64,000 nt of DNA, taken from Linepithema humile. Taxonomy: Eukaryota > Arthropoda > Insecta > Hymenoptera > Formicidae. Positions within the stretch are counted from its first letter, which is position 1. The number at the start of each line of letters is the position of its first letter. This document shows, in pieces, positions 54,401-64,000 of the stretch. The DNA lies in the NCBI RefSeq assembly GCF_040581485.1, contig NC_090131.1, positions 30,316,032 through 30,380,031 on the forward strand, read 5' to 3'. Below the pieces are notes generated by a model, which saw nothing but the letters and a program-made list of their open reading frames with translations, made no database searches and was not told the origin of the DNA. The position numbers were made by a program, and so were the translations under genes.

Positions 54401-56692
54401 TGACGTGGTTTACAAAGAGAATATGTAAATCGCGAGATATTCTGGATTCAGTATATATGAGAATCAATAAAGCTTACAATTAATTGAATAGTGTTATTTT
54501 ATATTTTGTTTTGTTATCAACATATATCGTTAATGGGTTAATTGTAAATGATGGCTCTTTGCTTTTTGTCATGGAGAAACAGTCCTTCGTGAAATAGCAA
54601 ATATTTATTTATTATAATAATAACTCGTTAAAACATTGCTATTATTTTTCTTTCTACCTTATCGAGAAATCATCACTAACGCGAAATATAACTCGTCAAT
54701 ATAAATTTGTTATTAAACATATTATTGATGGGTTGCAAATGTTATACTTAATACATTAAAGTAATGCAAATTAAAATTTGTTTAAAAATAACTCATTGTC
54801 AACTGAAATACAGCATTAATTCCTCATTAAATACGTTAAAAAAATTATATTTTAATATATTACTGATAAATATTATTAATTTTTCATAATACATCAGCGT
54901 TTTCATATTATAGCAATGTTTCCATATAAAATACTATATTTAAAAGTCTTTTAATAATAATGATGTTAATTATGAAAATGACATAATTAATGAATTAAAG
55001 CTGTTATCATTATTAAAACGACTGTTCTTTCAGCCAGTAAATGATACTCGACGATAACTGCTTCTTTTATTATGTAAGAGATAAGTATTGCCAATGATAC
55101 TTGAAATTAATTTTGCGCACACATGTGTGCGTCCAAGTGCTCCAAAATTCGACTTGTTGTGTAACGAAGACGTGACGATGACTTTTCGAGTGTGTGATTT
55201 ATTCAGTTTGAAATCACTTTGAAATCGAGCGTTTTCACGTCGTGAAGCAATGGAAAAATCGACCGTTGAGAGATTTTCCAAGATTTTACGCTTGACCGGC
55301 ATAATAATCGCGGTCTTTGGCCACGAAGTATAATTGGCAAATATCACCAGCCAAGAGTAACGCGAAACATGTACACCGAGTGCCGTGTGTGCATGTGCAA
55401 ATAGCGTTGATACGTAAGTTGGCAATGTCCTCGAAAACTGAAATAGTTATGACTTGACTTGAAAGAAAAAGAACGATCTCCTAGACGAACTTATGTAATT
55501 ATATTGAGTTTTAGCGACTACCAAATCTTTTCAGTACAAATAATGCAAATTTCTCGGACTCAAAATATTATTTCCTTGCTTTGCCAATTTTGTCAAATAT
55601 TATAAATATTATAAAAGCATTCTCGCGATTTATATAAGTTTGATGTATGTTAAATAAGTAGATGCACATGATAATATCATCGAACCCATCATACTTGGTA
55701 AAGTATTTATGCGAATATTCGCAATATTCTATATCTGCTGTTTAAAATGCGCAACCTTCGAAGGGTATCTTTCAAAAATATACAAAGATCTGTGTAATTA
55801 TCACACTAAAAAACATGTATGTAAATTTCAAGCAACCGTCTTATCACCCAACTACTTTTTTAAAAAATTGTTTTAATTAATTCAAGACATAAGAATTTTC
55901 AAAATTATTCGCACGATTTTATCTATAAAATAGTTATAATTTTTAACATTTTAAATTGCGATCCATTGTTACTCTATTCCAATTTTTTTTTTCACAAAGT
56001 TCAGTTCAAAATCTAATCTAATCTATCTAATTTATCATTTATATTTTACGCATATGAAATAACATTGACAACACCGAATCTGTATATTATTTGCAATGGC
56101 TTCAATGACTTTATTTAAAATATCGTTGTATTATTTCCAAAAGTAAAATGTGATAAGAGATTAAAACATTTTATAATGATAATTATTAAATGTTGATCAA
56201 AAAAAGCAAACCTAATATAATTGTACACATTATAAATAATTTAATAATCGTAATTTTACACCAATATAATATAATATTTAATTTAAATTATAAAAATAGT
56301 ATCTGTGATTTGCAACAATTAGTCTAATAACAAATTACATTTTGCTATTTTGCACCATTGAAAATTGAATTCAAGGAAAAACTGTGATTATCTTTTGCAA
56401 TAATACGTCGTCGCTAAAGTGTCTTTTCTAAAATGTCGCAATCTGCTTCTCGTGTGATTCGAAGTGGAATAATCGTCAAACTGGCAAGCATACTTCAGAT
56501 GTAAACACGAAAGGTCGCACGCTAATGTAAACATAAACGGCACGAGGCGTCGCGCGCGCGAGACACCAAGTCGAAGTACACAACGTCGTGTGCATGCATC
56601 GACCCGCGAATCTATAAGAATCAACCTAACGCTTATTCTTTCGCATGTTCGATATCTGTTGTAAGAAAAACAGAAAAGGTGTAGGTACTAAC

Positions 56693-56848
56693 CTGGAGAT
56701 CATGACAGCCGTTATCCCTGTGACTGGCAGCACGTATCACCCCCGCACGCCAACCCCACTCACTAATCTTATTCACCTTCAGCTTGGTGAAACCACTCAC
56801 AGAGAGAAACCTCTTTCCCACGATCTCCTCGCGAAACTTGTACGCCAT
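56693..56848 (-). CDS. Kdm3: Kdm3 coding exon 1 (start codon; residues 1-52)
   Basis: First coding exon of lysine demethylase 3, the nuclear JmjC enzyme that removes mono- and dimethyl groups from histone H3 lysine 9. The translation starts MAYKFREEIVGKRF and contains WGWRAGVIRAASHRD. This matches the start of vertebrate JMJD1C, which has GKRF, then WRAGVIRAVSHRD, at the same place. I chose the ATG at 56848 because it aligns with the family start, has A at -3 and G at +4, and follows an in-frame TGA at 56915-56917. A GTG at 56899 is also open but adds 17 unconserved residues. The exon ends at CTCCAG|GTTAGT (donor at 56692) in phase 0. It sits at the edge of the CpG-rich promoter region and is followed by a 42-kb intron. 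The splice and start calls are read directly; the function is from family homology. Confidence 0.93.
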
Positions 56849-58300
56849 ATTACGATCGGTAAACCGCGGCGTGCCGAATCCGCGACTTCGGATCGCCACA
56901 GCCGGGTTTGCCAGTCACCCTTTCCCTCTTACGTCCCCTTCCTCCCTCGTACCCCTCAAATGGACGCCCCCTGTCGCCCTTTGCCACTGTCTCTGCTTCT
57001 CTTCCGTCTTCTCTCTCTCTCTCTCTCTCTCTCTCTAGTTCACTTCACTCTCCCGCCCCCGGGCCCCTTGCTGTCACCGACCCGGTTTTTCCTTCTATCC
57101 TCCGAGGAGCGTGCCTCGCCCCCGAAAAGAAAAGAAAAACAACAACTAGCACACGCAATACACCGCGCACGAGGGAGGGGACGCGGCGGCGGCGGCGGAC
57201 TCTTTCGCAAATGATCACTATTTCTCGATGGCACAAAGCATCACTCCGCGGCCGATCTCTTCCTGCCGCGATCACGAAGGGCTATCCAATAACAGGGCCA
57301 TGAGGCGACGGCCGGTCACTCGTATCCTCTCTCTCTCCTCTCTTCCTTCACGCAACACAATACACAGCCACTCCTTGCGTCCGGACGCGCACGAGAGAGA
57401 CTTCTCTCCGCGAAAAACGGCCGCGCCACACTCGTCGCGCGACTTCAAATGTGTTTCTCCCGCCCTCTCACTGTCCAGTGTGATCGCCGTTTGCGCGCCT
57501 TACTTCACGGTGTTTTCTCTTCGCTCTCCCGGCGCGCGCGTTTTTACGACGAGAGAGTTCGCGACTTCGCTTGTGCACGCGCGCTATTTTTTCTTACCTA
57601 TCGATATATATCTCGACGATCGGCCCAGGCAGAGAGAAAGAGAGGTAGCGATCACGACGTCCCTCTTCTCTGTCCGCCAGCACTGTTGACGTCCGCGCGC
57701 AATGATCAACTGACCGGACACACTTTCAACTTCCGGGGTGCACACCCGGCTTAACACCGGACATGACGCACTACACAGTGGTTGACGATTACGGCAGCAA
57801 TATCAACACCGCCAGCGCGGTAACGAAGGATTTCGAACGGTACCAGTGTAAACGTGAGAATGACACACACATGACCGGCCAGTGATATCGCGTAGCGCAC
57901 ACTGCGGGCGGACGGCAGGGAGGCGAAGCTCCTTCCCGCGGCCCGTGCACCCTCCCCTCTCCTACCCGTTTAGTTTGCTCCTCTCTCCACGACGCGGTCC
58001 GCCACTTCTCCTCCATGAACCGAGAGAACGAGCGGAGCTCTCTCTCCCCTCTTTTCAGTTCCCCACTTTATCTATAGCGTCGCGTTGTGTCGCGTCTCGC
58101 TTCGCCGCTATCCATCGCACGAGGGCGACACAAGAGTAGGTGCTTAGGGCCGTAACACGAATCGCGAGGCGTGTGGCGGGTCGCGCGCTGCTAGTGCGAG
58201 AGAAACGCCGATGCCATCGCAAGATGAAAGAGGTTTAGAACGCCTGAGGAAATCGTCACCGCATGTGCATGACACGCACACCATGTATTTCACGCATATC
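56849..58300 (-). promoter_or_regulatory. Kdm3: Kdm3 promoter and 5' leader region (CpG-rich)
   Basis: About 1.4 kb directly upstream of the Kdm3 start codon is the most CpG-dense stretch of the window, with a (CT)13 tract at 57011-57036 (GAGA-type on the transcribed strand), a GGC/GCC repeat near 57184-57200 and many CGCGCG steps. No upstream splice acceptor close to the ATG was evident, so the 5' UTR is probably continuous here. The exact start site cannot be read. Open frames in all directions reflect the composition. Confidence 0.6.
57011..57036. repeat. (CT)13 microsatellite in the Kdm3 leader
   Basis: An uninterrupted CT run, read as GA on the Kdm3 strand, about 160 bp upstream of the start codon. 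Confidence 0.95.
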
Positions 58301-58564
58301 AACTTTCATTGTACTCGTGGATCGACATAGTATTCTATACGTATAATCTCGGTTCTTTTTTCGGACATTTTTCACGAATTTTAATGATTTTTTCATTATA
58401 AATGAAAGCAAACTTGTCCATATATACTAGATATAACATCTAGATGTGATATTTGACCCGAAAAGTTTTAAAGCGTAAGGTATTATTAATTCCTGGTGTA
58501 AATAAATGTTAAAAGTAAGCCGATTTTACCCTGCTCCCCCTTTTTCAAGCTACAGTCCTGACAT

Positions 58565-58574
58565 GTCACGTGAC
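58565..58574. promoter_or_regulatory. CLEAR-type E-box GTCACGTGAC
   Basis: A perfect 10-bp palindrome identical to the consensus site of the MiT/TFE factors (TFEB; Mitf in flies) that control lysosome and V-ATPase genes; USF-type factors also bind it. It lies about 50 bp upstream of the ATG-plus-donor at 58625-58635, a promoter-proximal position for a plus-strand gene. Confidence 0.7.
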
Positions 58575-58584
58575 CAAAACACGC

Positions 58585-58596
58585 TGTGACGTCACA
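58585..58596. promoter_or_regulatory. Palindromic CRE, TGTGACGTCACA
   Basis: A 12-bp perfect palindrome around the full cAMP response element TGACGTCA (58587-58594), 10 bp after the CLEAR-type E-box. Full-length CREs are usually promoter-proximal and bound by CREB/ATF factors. Confidence 0.75.
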
Positions 58597-58624
58597 GGCG
58601 CAGCAAGCCAGCTGCCAGTTCAAC

Positions 58625-58635
58625 ATGGCTGACCT
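58625..58635 (+). CDS. Candidate 11-bp first coding exon of an unidentified plus-strand gene
   Basis: CAACATGGCTGACCT|GTGAGTAA: a start codon in strong context (CAAC before, G after), three codons and part of a fourth (MAD, then L if CTN), and a near-perfect splice donor. The CLEAR and CRE palindromes just upstream support a transcription start here. The gene body would lie to the right; no continuing exon could be proven, so the product is unknown. Confidence 0.35.
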
Positions 58636-58726
58636 GTGAGTAACGGTGTTGCAGACGGTCATCCGCATTTAGTCGCTCGTTTCTAGCCGTTCGCGCGTGT
58701 TCCGTCGTGTCGCAAGACCCATTAAT

Positions 58727-58758
58727 ATGATATCCTCGATCATCTCGCGCCTCGTCAT
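58727..58758 (+). CDS. Alternative candidate first exon (MISSIISRLV)
   Basis: The ATG at 58727 opens ten codons and reaches CGTCAT|GTGAGTA, another strong donor at 58759. It could be an alternative start of the same plus-strand gene, or noncoding leader. No family match. Confidence 0.2.
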
Positions 58759-59228
58759 GTGAGTATCCGATCCGCTGATGTCCGATAACGGCGGAGAAGT
58801 GCCTAGTGTTGTAGAGTCAATTGTGCACCCGGGCCATCGCCATCGTTCGTTATTCAATTCGCAAGAATCTATGCGTCTGCTGCAGAGTTTATTTTTACTC
58901 ATGCGGCAGCTCTCTCACGTGTCGTGCAGTGTTTCGTCGAGATGCGCGTTGCTCCAATTTTCGCGCATAGTGATTCCATCGCTCACTTGGTTTCAGTCGC
59001 TCGCTCGATCGGTGGTCTCTGTCTCTATAGAGATATACGTATATACATACATCTATTTCTCTTTCTCTCTCTGTCTCTCTTTCACTTGCTCCGGACAATC
59101 CGCTATCGTGACAAGAAGAACAAAATACGAAAAGGTTGGAAATGTCGAATACGTCCAGCTGATGAGATGTCAACAGATTCGTCGTTGAATGATCATCGGT
59201 GAATCTTTATTTATTTTTCGTGGTGAAA

Positions 59229-59384
59229 GATATCGCGTCCAGATATCGAAGAGCGACATTCCCATGTTTGGAAGAATCCTCCGTAGCGAACACGAAGCAA
59301 TGTCGCAAGAGGCCGGAGAAAATTAAATCGGCGGTGCAAAAGGAGAGAGAGCGCACATCGTCGACGGAATCCGAAGTTGCAAAG
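59229..59384 (+). CDS. Candidate internal exon of the unidentified plus-strand gene
   Basis: A reading frame passing through EESSVANTKQCRKRPEKIKS and KERERTSSTESEVAK to a strong donor GCAAAG|GTAAGG at 59384/59385. A weak acceptor (GGTGAAAG after a T-rich stretch) sits at about 59228. The lysine/glutamate-rich composition is protein-like but resembles no family I know, and the frame lacks its own ATG. It may equally be 5' UTR. Confidence 0.25.
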
Positions 59385-62300
59385 GTAAGGATCAATGTCA
59401 CTAACACTCGAGTCGATGCGCAGTAGAGAGTCGGTTAACGTGGCGAAGAATCACCGCGAAAATACGAAGGCAAGACCTCGCGCAACACGAGAATATCGAA
59501 GGGAAAGAAATAAATGCTTAATTTCGTTAATTTACGCATCGTTGAGTCAGCGCGAGAGTGAAAGCGAATGCGTCTTGCAATAGTCTGTCATGGCAAGGAC
59601 GTAACGTAACCTAATATAACATTCTCGTCTATGTAGTAACTTGACGTACGCAGATGTTACAACATGAAGCGTGATTATCAGGAATATTACATCCGCTTGC
59701 GAAAATCGGAGTAGCGTGTGCGATGTAAAGAACTCTTGTCCATAGAAACATCAAATATTTTTTCATAAATATTGCACATGGCAAAAATTCTATAAATTTC
59801 TTTTATATATATATATATTTTAATAGTCTTATCAATGACAATTTTTTATCTATATGGTCTACATAAGCAAAATATTTTCAATATTTAAGATATTTTCTTG
59901 TGACACACGATCAAACTTTTAAAAAACATAGACGTCCTCGTAATAGCAAAATAAGCGAGTATTTTTGTTTGGAGCGAACCGAACGTCGGAGCCAGGCAAC
60001 TGTGCGCGCGATAAGCAAACGACGCGTCTCGCGCCGTCAGCTGATCCGAAAGCTACGTCACACAATGGCGTGGGTCATTGCACTCTTCGAGCTCCCTTGC
60101 TAAGAGGCACGTTTTGTTTACGCGTTGTCCGGCGGCGCTCACGGCAAAGACATGTACGCGCGTGCGACAATATGCGTGAACGTCCGTTCTGATCTCTTGT
60201 CGGCGGCGTGTGACTCACAACCGCACGCCGCATTTGACGATAAATTAGAACGAAACGGAGAAACGTCGATTTGAGATCTGGCACAAGGTAAACCATCATG
60301 ACGATCGACAAATAAGGATTTATTCGCGGAATTTGCGGGTTTTTTTCGTACGATGTACAAAGTGCAAGTAAACACTGCAGATGATGTTAAAGAAATAAAA
60401 GAAAGGAAATAAACGTAATAATTCTCAATCTTTTACCAGATTTAGTGATAAAGCTGTGACAACTTTAAAATAGCTTTATAATCGTTATGATACATAACAT
60501 AATAGAAAATTTATTATTCAGTATTTAAATATATATTTCTATTTTAATTTTTAATTGTGAAATAAGACAGAATAGAGAAAGGATAAAATATTTTTGAAAA
60601 GTTATACGAATTAATTTTACCACTATGAGTTTACTCGTTTGACATTAAATTTCAAGTTAAAAGTCAGAATAAAAGATAATGCAAAGTGAAGATGTAACAC
60701 ATGCAACACTTTTGATTCACACGTTTGAAATATTCTTCTAACTGAAGTATTTTCGAGTAAAGTATGAAAAGTGCTTCGTGAAAAGTGCATCCTGTTTATC
60801 AAATGCATCTCCGCTATTCCATGCTATAACTAGCGTGTGTATACATTTTCTTTAGTGCATATTTCATTACGTTTTATCTATATTTGTGTACGTTTTATGT
60901 GACTGTAAAAAATTTGAAAGCTTTTTTTGTTAGAATGTATGAAAGAGATCTTAAAAGCACAGGTACACGTTTGAGTAACAATTTCATTAAGTCATCTTAA
61001 ATTAATTTTTGTTACTTATTTAATTTTCAATTTTCTCAATTAAAAGATTAAGCTTCAAAAGCTCATCATAGTCAACGAATATTTTTTCATTCTTTAAAAT
61101 CCAAATCGGAGCTTTTGCTTCAAAATTATCTTTTATAAAATTCGATTTCGATAGCTTTGTGAAAATTAAGAATTTGTAAACAGAAACCATTTTCAGAAAG
61201 AGAAAGAGAGAGAGAGAGAAAGTTAAACCTCTCTCGACTTACTCTTCTGTGCATCAAATGAGCACATCTCGATTGGCATGGAAATAGCACTCGACATCGA
61301 ATAAGTCTGTGTCTCTGAGCTACAATGGCCCACATTCGCCGTTACTTTTATATTTCCGTGCTCTTTCCACATCTCGTACTCCCGCAAATCCTTTCAGCAA
61401 GGAAGCTACTGGCGGAAGGAAATGAGTGCACTGAGAGAGAGAGAAAGAGAGATGCTTCTTGGTACACCGAGAAGAAACTTGGTCGCTCGTTGGATCGATG
61501 CCCGGTTGGCAACAGAAGGGTGGTACTTCGTCGGTGTACTTCGTCAGTGTACGAAGGGCGTTCATGTACGATACTATACAGGGTGTCTCGTCATCATTGT
61601 GTAAAAACTTTCTTTTTAATAAGATTGTTTTTTGTATACTTGGAACTAGTTTTATCTCTGCGGTAATTTATTATTTCTTTACTGAAAGAGGGCTTTATTT
61701 TTTGAATATATATTTTAAATCAAATAAAATTATATTAAGATAAGGTAAGATGGTTTTTATAGAAATGTTTTTTAAAGAAAGATGAATATGACAATTGAAG
61801 ACCTTTAAATGGAGTCTATAATATACAAATCTGCTTTAGATATAATTTTATATTTAAATTGGATTTTGCAGACGACTGACTTTTTAATTCACTTTTATTT
61901 TGAATCTAACGATTATCTAGATATCAATTTTTTAAATTTATATTATATCTCCATTTTTTTGACAGAAAATCTATTTTTTCTAATTAATTTCAATTAAACT
62001 GCATTTTCACAGAGATTTATTCGAATTTTAAATGTCAAGCTTTAATGTCCAAAAAATTAAATTTATTTTATTTATTTTTAAAATATGTAGTTGAGCATTT
62101 AAAATTTTACATATGCAAGTTAAATAAGCATTTAAAAAGTAATTAAAATAAATACACACGAGAAACTTGCAATAAATAACAGAATGTTTGCTATAGAATT
62201 TTTGCTAATAAAGTAACGATTCTTGAAAATATTTTTCAATGACACGTTATGACACCCCGTATGTATGTATTTGCATCTCTCTTTCTCGGATGTACATCTA

Positions 62301-64000
62301 CGGAAAAGCTCCTAACACCGGCGCGAATCAATATTCCGTATACCCTCGCATAGAAGATCGCGTTAACCTTTCTCGCCCTCACATAACCCCGTCACGGCGC
62401 CCCCGTCGTCTACTCGACCATCGCGTGGAGGACGGCGGGAACTTGTTTAGCTCTCCCTTCGACCCCGTCCTACCTCTCTCATCGAGTCTGCGAGAGCAAA
62501 ATAACGAAGGGGCGCCGCGTATATTTACGTCGGGTGAAGCAAGATTCTTTAACATCGGCCTAAGTCGCAGAAATGTTATTTTTATTTGTAGGATTTGCAC
62601 TCAACGCTAAAATTAGAAAGGAGCTTGATACGTCATGGCATCGTTCTACGGAGGAACATTTCGTCTATTTTTCGTGCAGATATTGTTTAGGCCAAAATTT
62701 AAACTATTCAAATTTTATTATTAACATTTTTCTATTTGTGCCACGCCGTAAACTACGAAACTTTATCAGATTTATATAATAATGACCATTGCAAGAGTTA
62801 CAAGTACACGGAAACAAACGCACACACAATGTACAAGATAAATGAGACTATTATATCACTTAACTAAGTCGCATTATCATACATAAATTATGATTTTCAA
62901 GCGTAAACTTTACGCTCGCTCGCCGGACATCGTTGAACTCGTAACCTGCATTCTACATTTATTTTCACGTTGCATATCAGGAATAACGACCGCATTATTA
63001 TCACACGCACTGTATCCGGTCGTGCGGCGATTGTTGAAGTCGCACGAATACGCAACCAGCGTAATACAGAAAACCATATCCATGTGCCTGTATGTCAGGA
63101 ATCTGAAAAAATTCTACGGTCATAAAACTGATTAAATCTATTTTATTAGGAGAGCGATTTCACACACGTATGTATATACGCGCGCACGATGCGTTTTCGC
63201 AACGAAGAAAAATCCGCATGAAAAAGTCTTGGGTATGTAAAAAGTAACAATGTTGGAAAAAAAGAGAAAAATAATAGAGAGAGAGAGAGAAATTGGAAAA
63301 ATAATTGCGTGCGCGCATGTGTGTGTCGATAATGTTTGACAACCGGTTCCGAGATTCTCAGAGTAGCCTCGTGACATCATTACCCTCATTAGAATAATTG
63401 AAAATGCCGCTCGTTAATTACGAGACACAAAAGTCCTCCGGTGTAATTTTTTATCACTGTCTCCGACGTCGAATCCGCAAACTCAGGCTTCCGTTCTGAA
63501 AATAAGAAGGAAATTTCAACAGGATTTTGTCGTCCTATTAATTATGATGATCTTTAGCTTCTCAGCATCCTGGGAACGGAAAAAGTTTGAACCTTTATTA
63601 CGATCAATGCAATTCTTCGTATTTTCACGAAAGAAAAAGCAAATTAGAGAAATAGAAATCTAATTAAATCGTCGTATGCTAATTGTGAGTACTGTTTGTA
63701 ACAAATAATATGGCAAGAGAAGAATGAAAATAAATTTTAGGAACAGAAGGAAGACTTCAATTTTAAAATGATTTACGGGTATTTGTTTACAAGAAGAATT
63801 GTGTTTATGACAAATTGGATTTGCAGAAAAAATAATGTACATTTCCATCGATGTACATATGCATGAATACGATGTATAAGCATGTGATATGCATTTCCTA
63901 TCATTTTACCATTATTAATTTCCTTGAACATGCGGCTAGCGATCGATACATCGGAAGACTCGCGCATATTGATTGTTCCGTTACGCAAATTCGTAATTAC
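59385..64000. other. Right flank, probable intron or intergenic DNA
   Basis: AT-rich sequence with CpG-richer patches at about 59960-60250 and 62370-62560. The second is open on both strands (62239-62610 plus, 62379-62600 minus), without recognisable protein similarity. GA-rich simple repeats lie at about 61200-61220, 61433-61451 and 63274-63292. No exon, RNA gene or transposon could be supported. Confidence 0.55.

Larger units (their letters stand above)
14509..56692 (-). other. Kdm3 intron 1 (about 42 kb)
   Basis: The interval between coding exons 1 and 2, starting with GTTAGT and ending TTTACAG. Most of it is AT-rich unique-looking DNA. The notable contents are listed as separate entries: the GC-rich unclassified block near 17 kb, the island at 18.4 kb, the donor cluster at 22.9-24.3 kb, the Harbinger relic, the island at 29 kb, the AT palindrome, the direct duplication, the 35-kb island, the MITE, the hairpin element, the 47-kb island and the 54-kb hairpins. 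Stretches not listed (for example 19.0-22.8, 31.1-34.9, 37.8-40.6, 48.3-54.0 and 54.4-56.6 kb) showed only AT-rich sequence, short simple repeats and scattered CpG patches. A nested gene cannot be excluded, but none was recognised. Confidence 0.85.
2974..56848 (-). other. Kdm3: Kdm3 gene body, 5' part (partial gene, six coding exons)
   Basis: Span of the partial Kdm3 gene. The six coding exons add up to 891 coding bases (297 codons) spread over 53.9 kb. Intron lengths from the start codon onward are about 42,184, 875, 7,155, 2,377 and 393 bp, followed by an open intron running out of the window. All coding junctions use GT-AG. Kdm3 acts in the nucleus on H3K9me2/me1 and in animals is tied to gene activation, germ line and metabolic control (family knowledge). 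The giant first intron with CpG islands suggests long-range or developmental regulation (inference). The product is incomplete only because the window ends. Confidence 0.93.

Noticed and set aside
56849..56899. Extended Kdm3 N-terminus from a GTG at 56899
   Set aside because: GTG is not a normal eukaryotic start, the extra residues are not conserved, and the ATG at 56848 matches the family start.
1..64000. CRISPR arrays, operons, ribosome binding sites
   Set aside because: The window is eukaryotic, with spliceosomal introns; no regularly spaced repeats of CRISPR type were seen.
1..64000. tRNA or rRNA genes
   Set aside because: I looked by eye for B-box-like GGTTCGANTCC and rRNA core sequences and found none convincing; a covariance-model scan would be needed to be certain.

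Overview
The window looks like intronic and upstream DNA from an insect nuclear genome, most likely a hymenopteran such as an ant. I infer this from the very AT-rich background broken by short CpG-rich islands, the spliceosomal introns, an interstitial run of the arthropod telomere unit TTAGG, and PIF/Harbinger-type transposon relics. No bacterial, viral or organellar gene was seen. I cannot name the species from the sequence alone.

One gene dominates: the 5' half of Kdm3 (JHDM2/JMJD1 family, the H3K9me1/me2 demethylase), on the minus strand. I assembled six coding exons by splice sites and frame: 56848-56693, 14508-14257, 13381-13268, 6112-5918, 3540-3456 and 3062-2974. They join without a frame break into about 297 N-terminal residues that follow the vertebrate JMJD1C N-terminus block by block. 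The zinc finger and the catalytic JmjC domain lie beyond position 1. Intron 1 is about 42.2 kb and fills two thirds of the window.

The right end (about 56.85-59.4 kb) is a CpG-rich promoter region. Kdm3 runs leftward from it, and a second, unidentified gene probably runs rightward. Two perfect palindromes 10 bases apart mark that second promoter: GTCACGTGAC (the CLEAR/E-box type) and TGTGACGTCACA (CRE type). Several short start-codon-plus-splice-donor candidates follow, but no product could be recognised.

Intron 1 carries a degenerate PIF/Harbinger transposon with two nested pairs of terminal inverted repeats and a transposase N-terminus relic (27064-27700), a 256-bp Harbinger-like MITE with a TTA duplication (44781-45036), a roughly 180-bp hairpin element (46929-47108), a 78-bp perfect palindrome (30955-31032), a roughly 170-bp direct duplication (35898-36075 and 36588-36749), several microsatellites, and an unclassified GC-rich block (about 16.89-18.11 kb). 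Several CpG-rich islands may be intronic regulatory elements or first exons of unannotated transcripts; a cluster of strong plus-strand splice donors at 22.9-24.3 kb is the best candidate. Apart from Kdm3, no open reading frame looked like a conserved protein.
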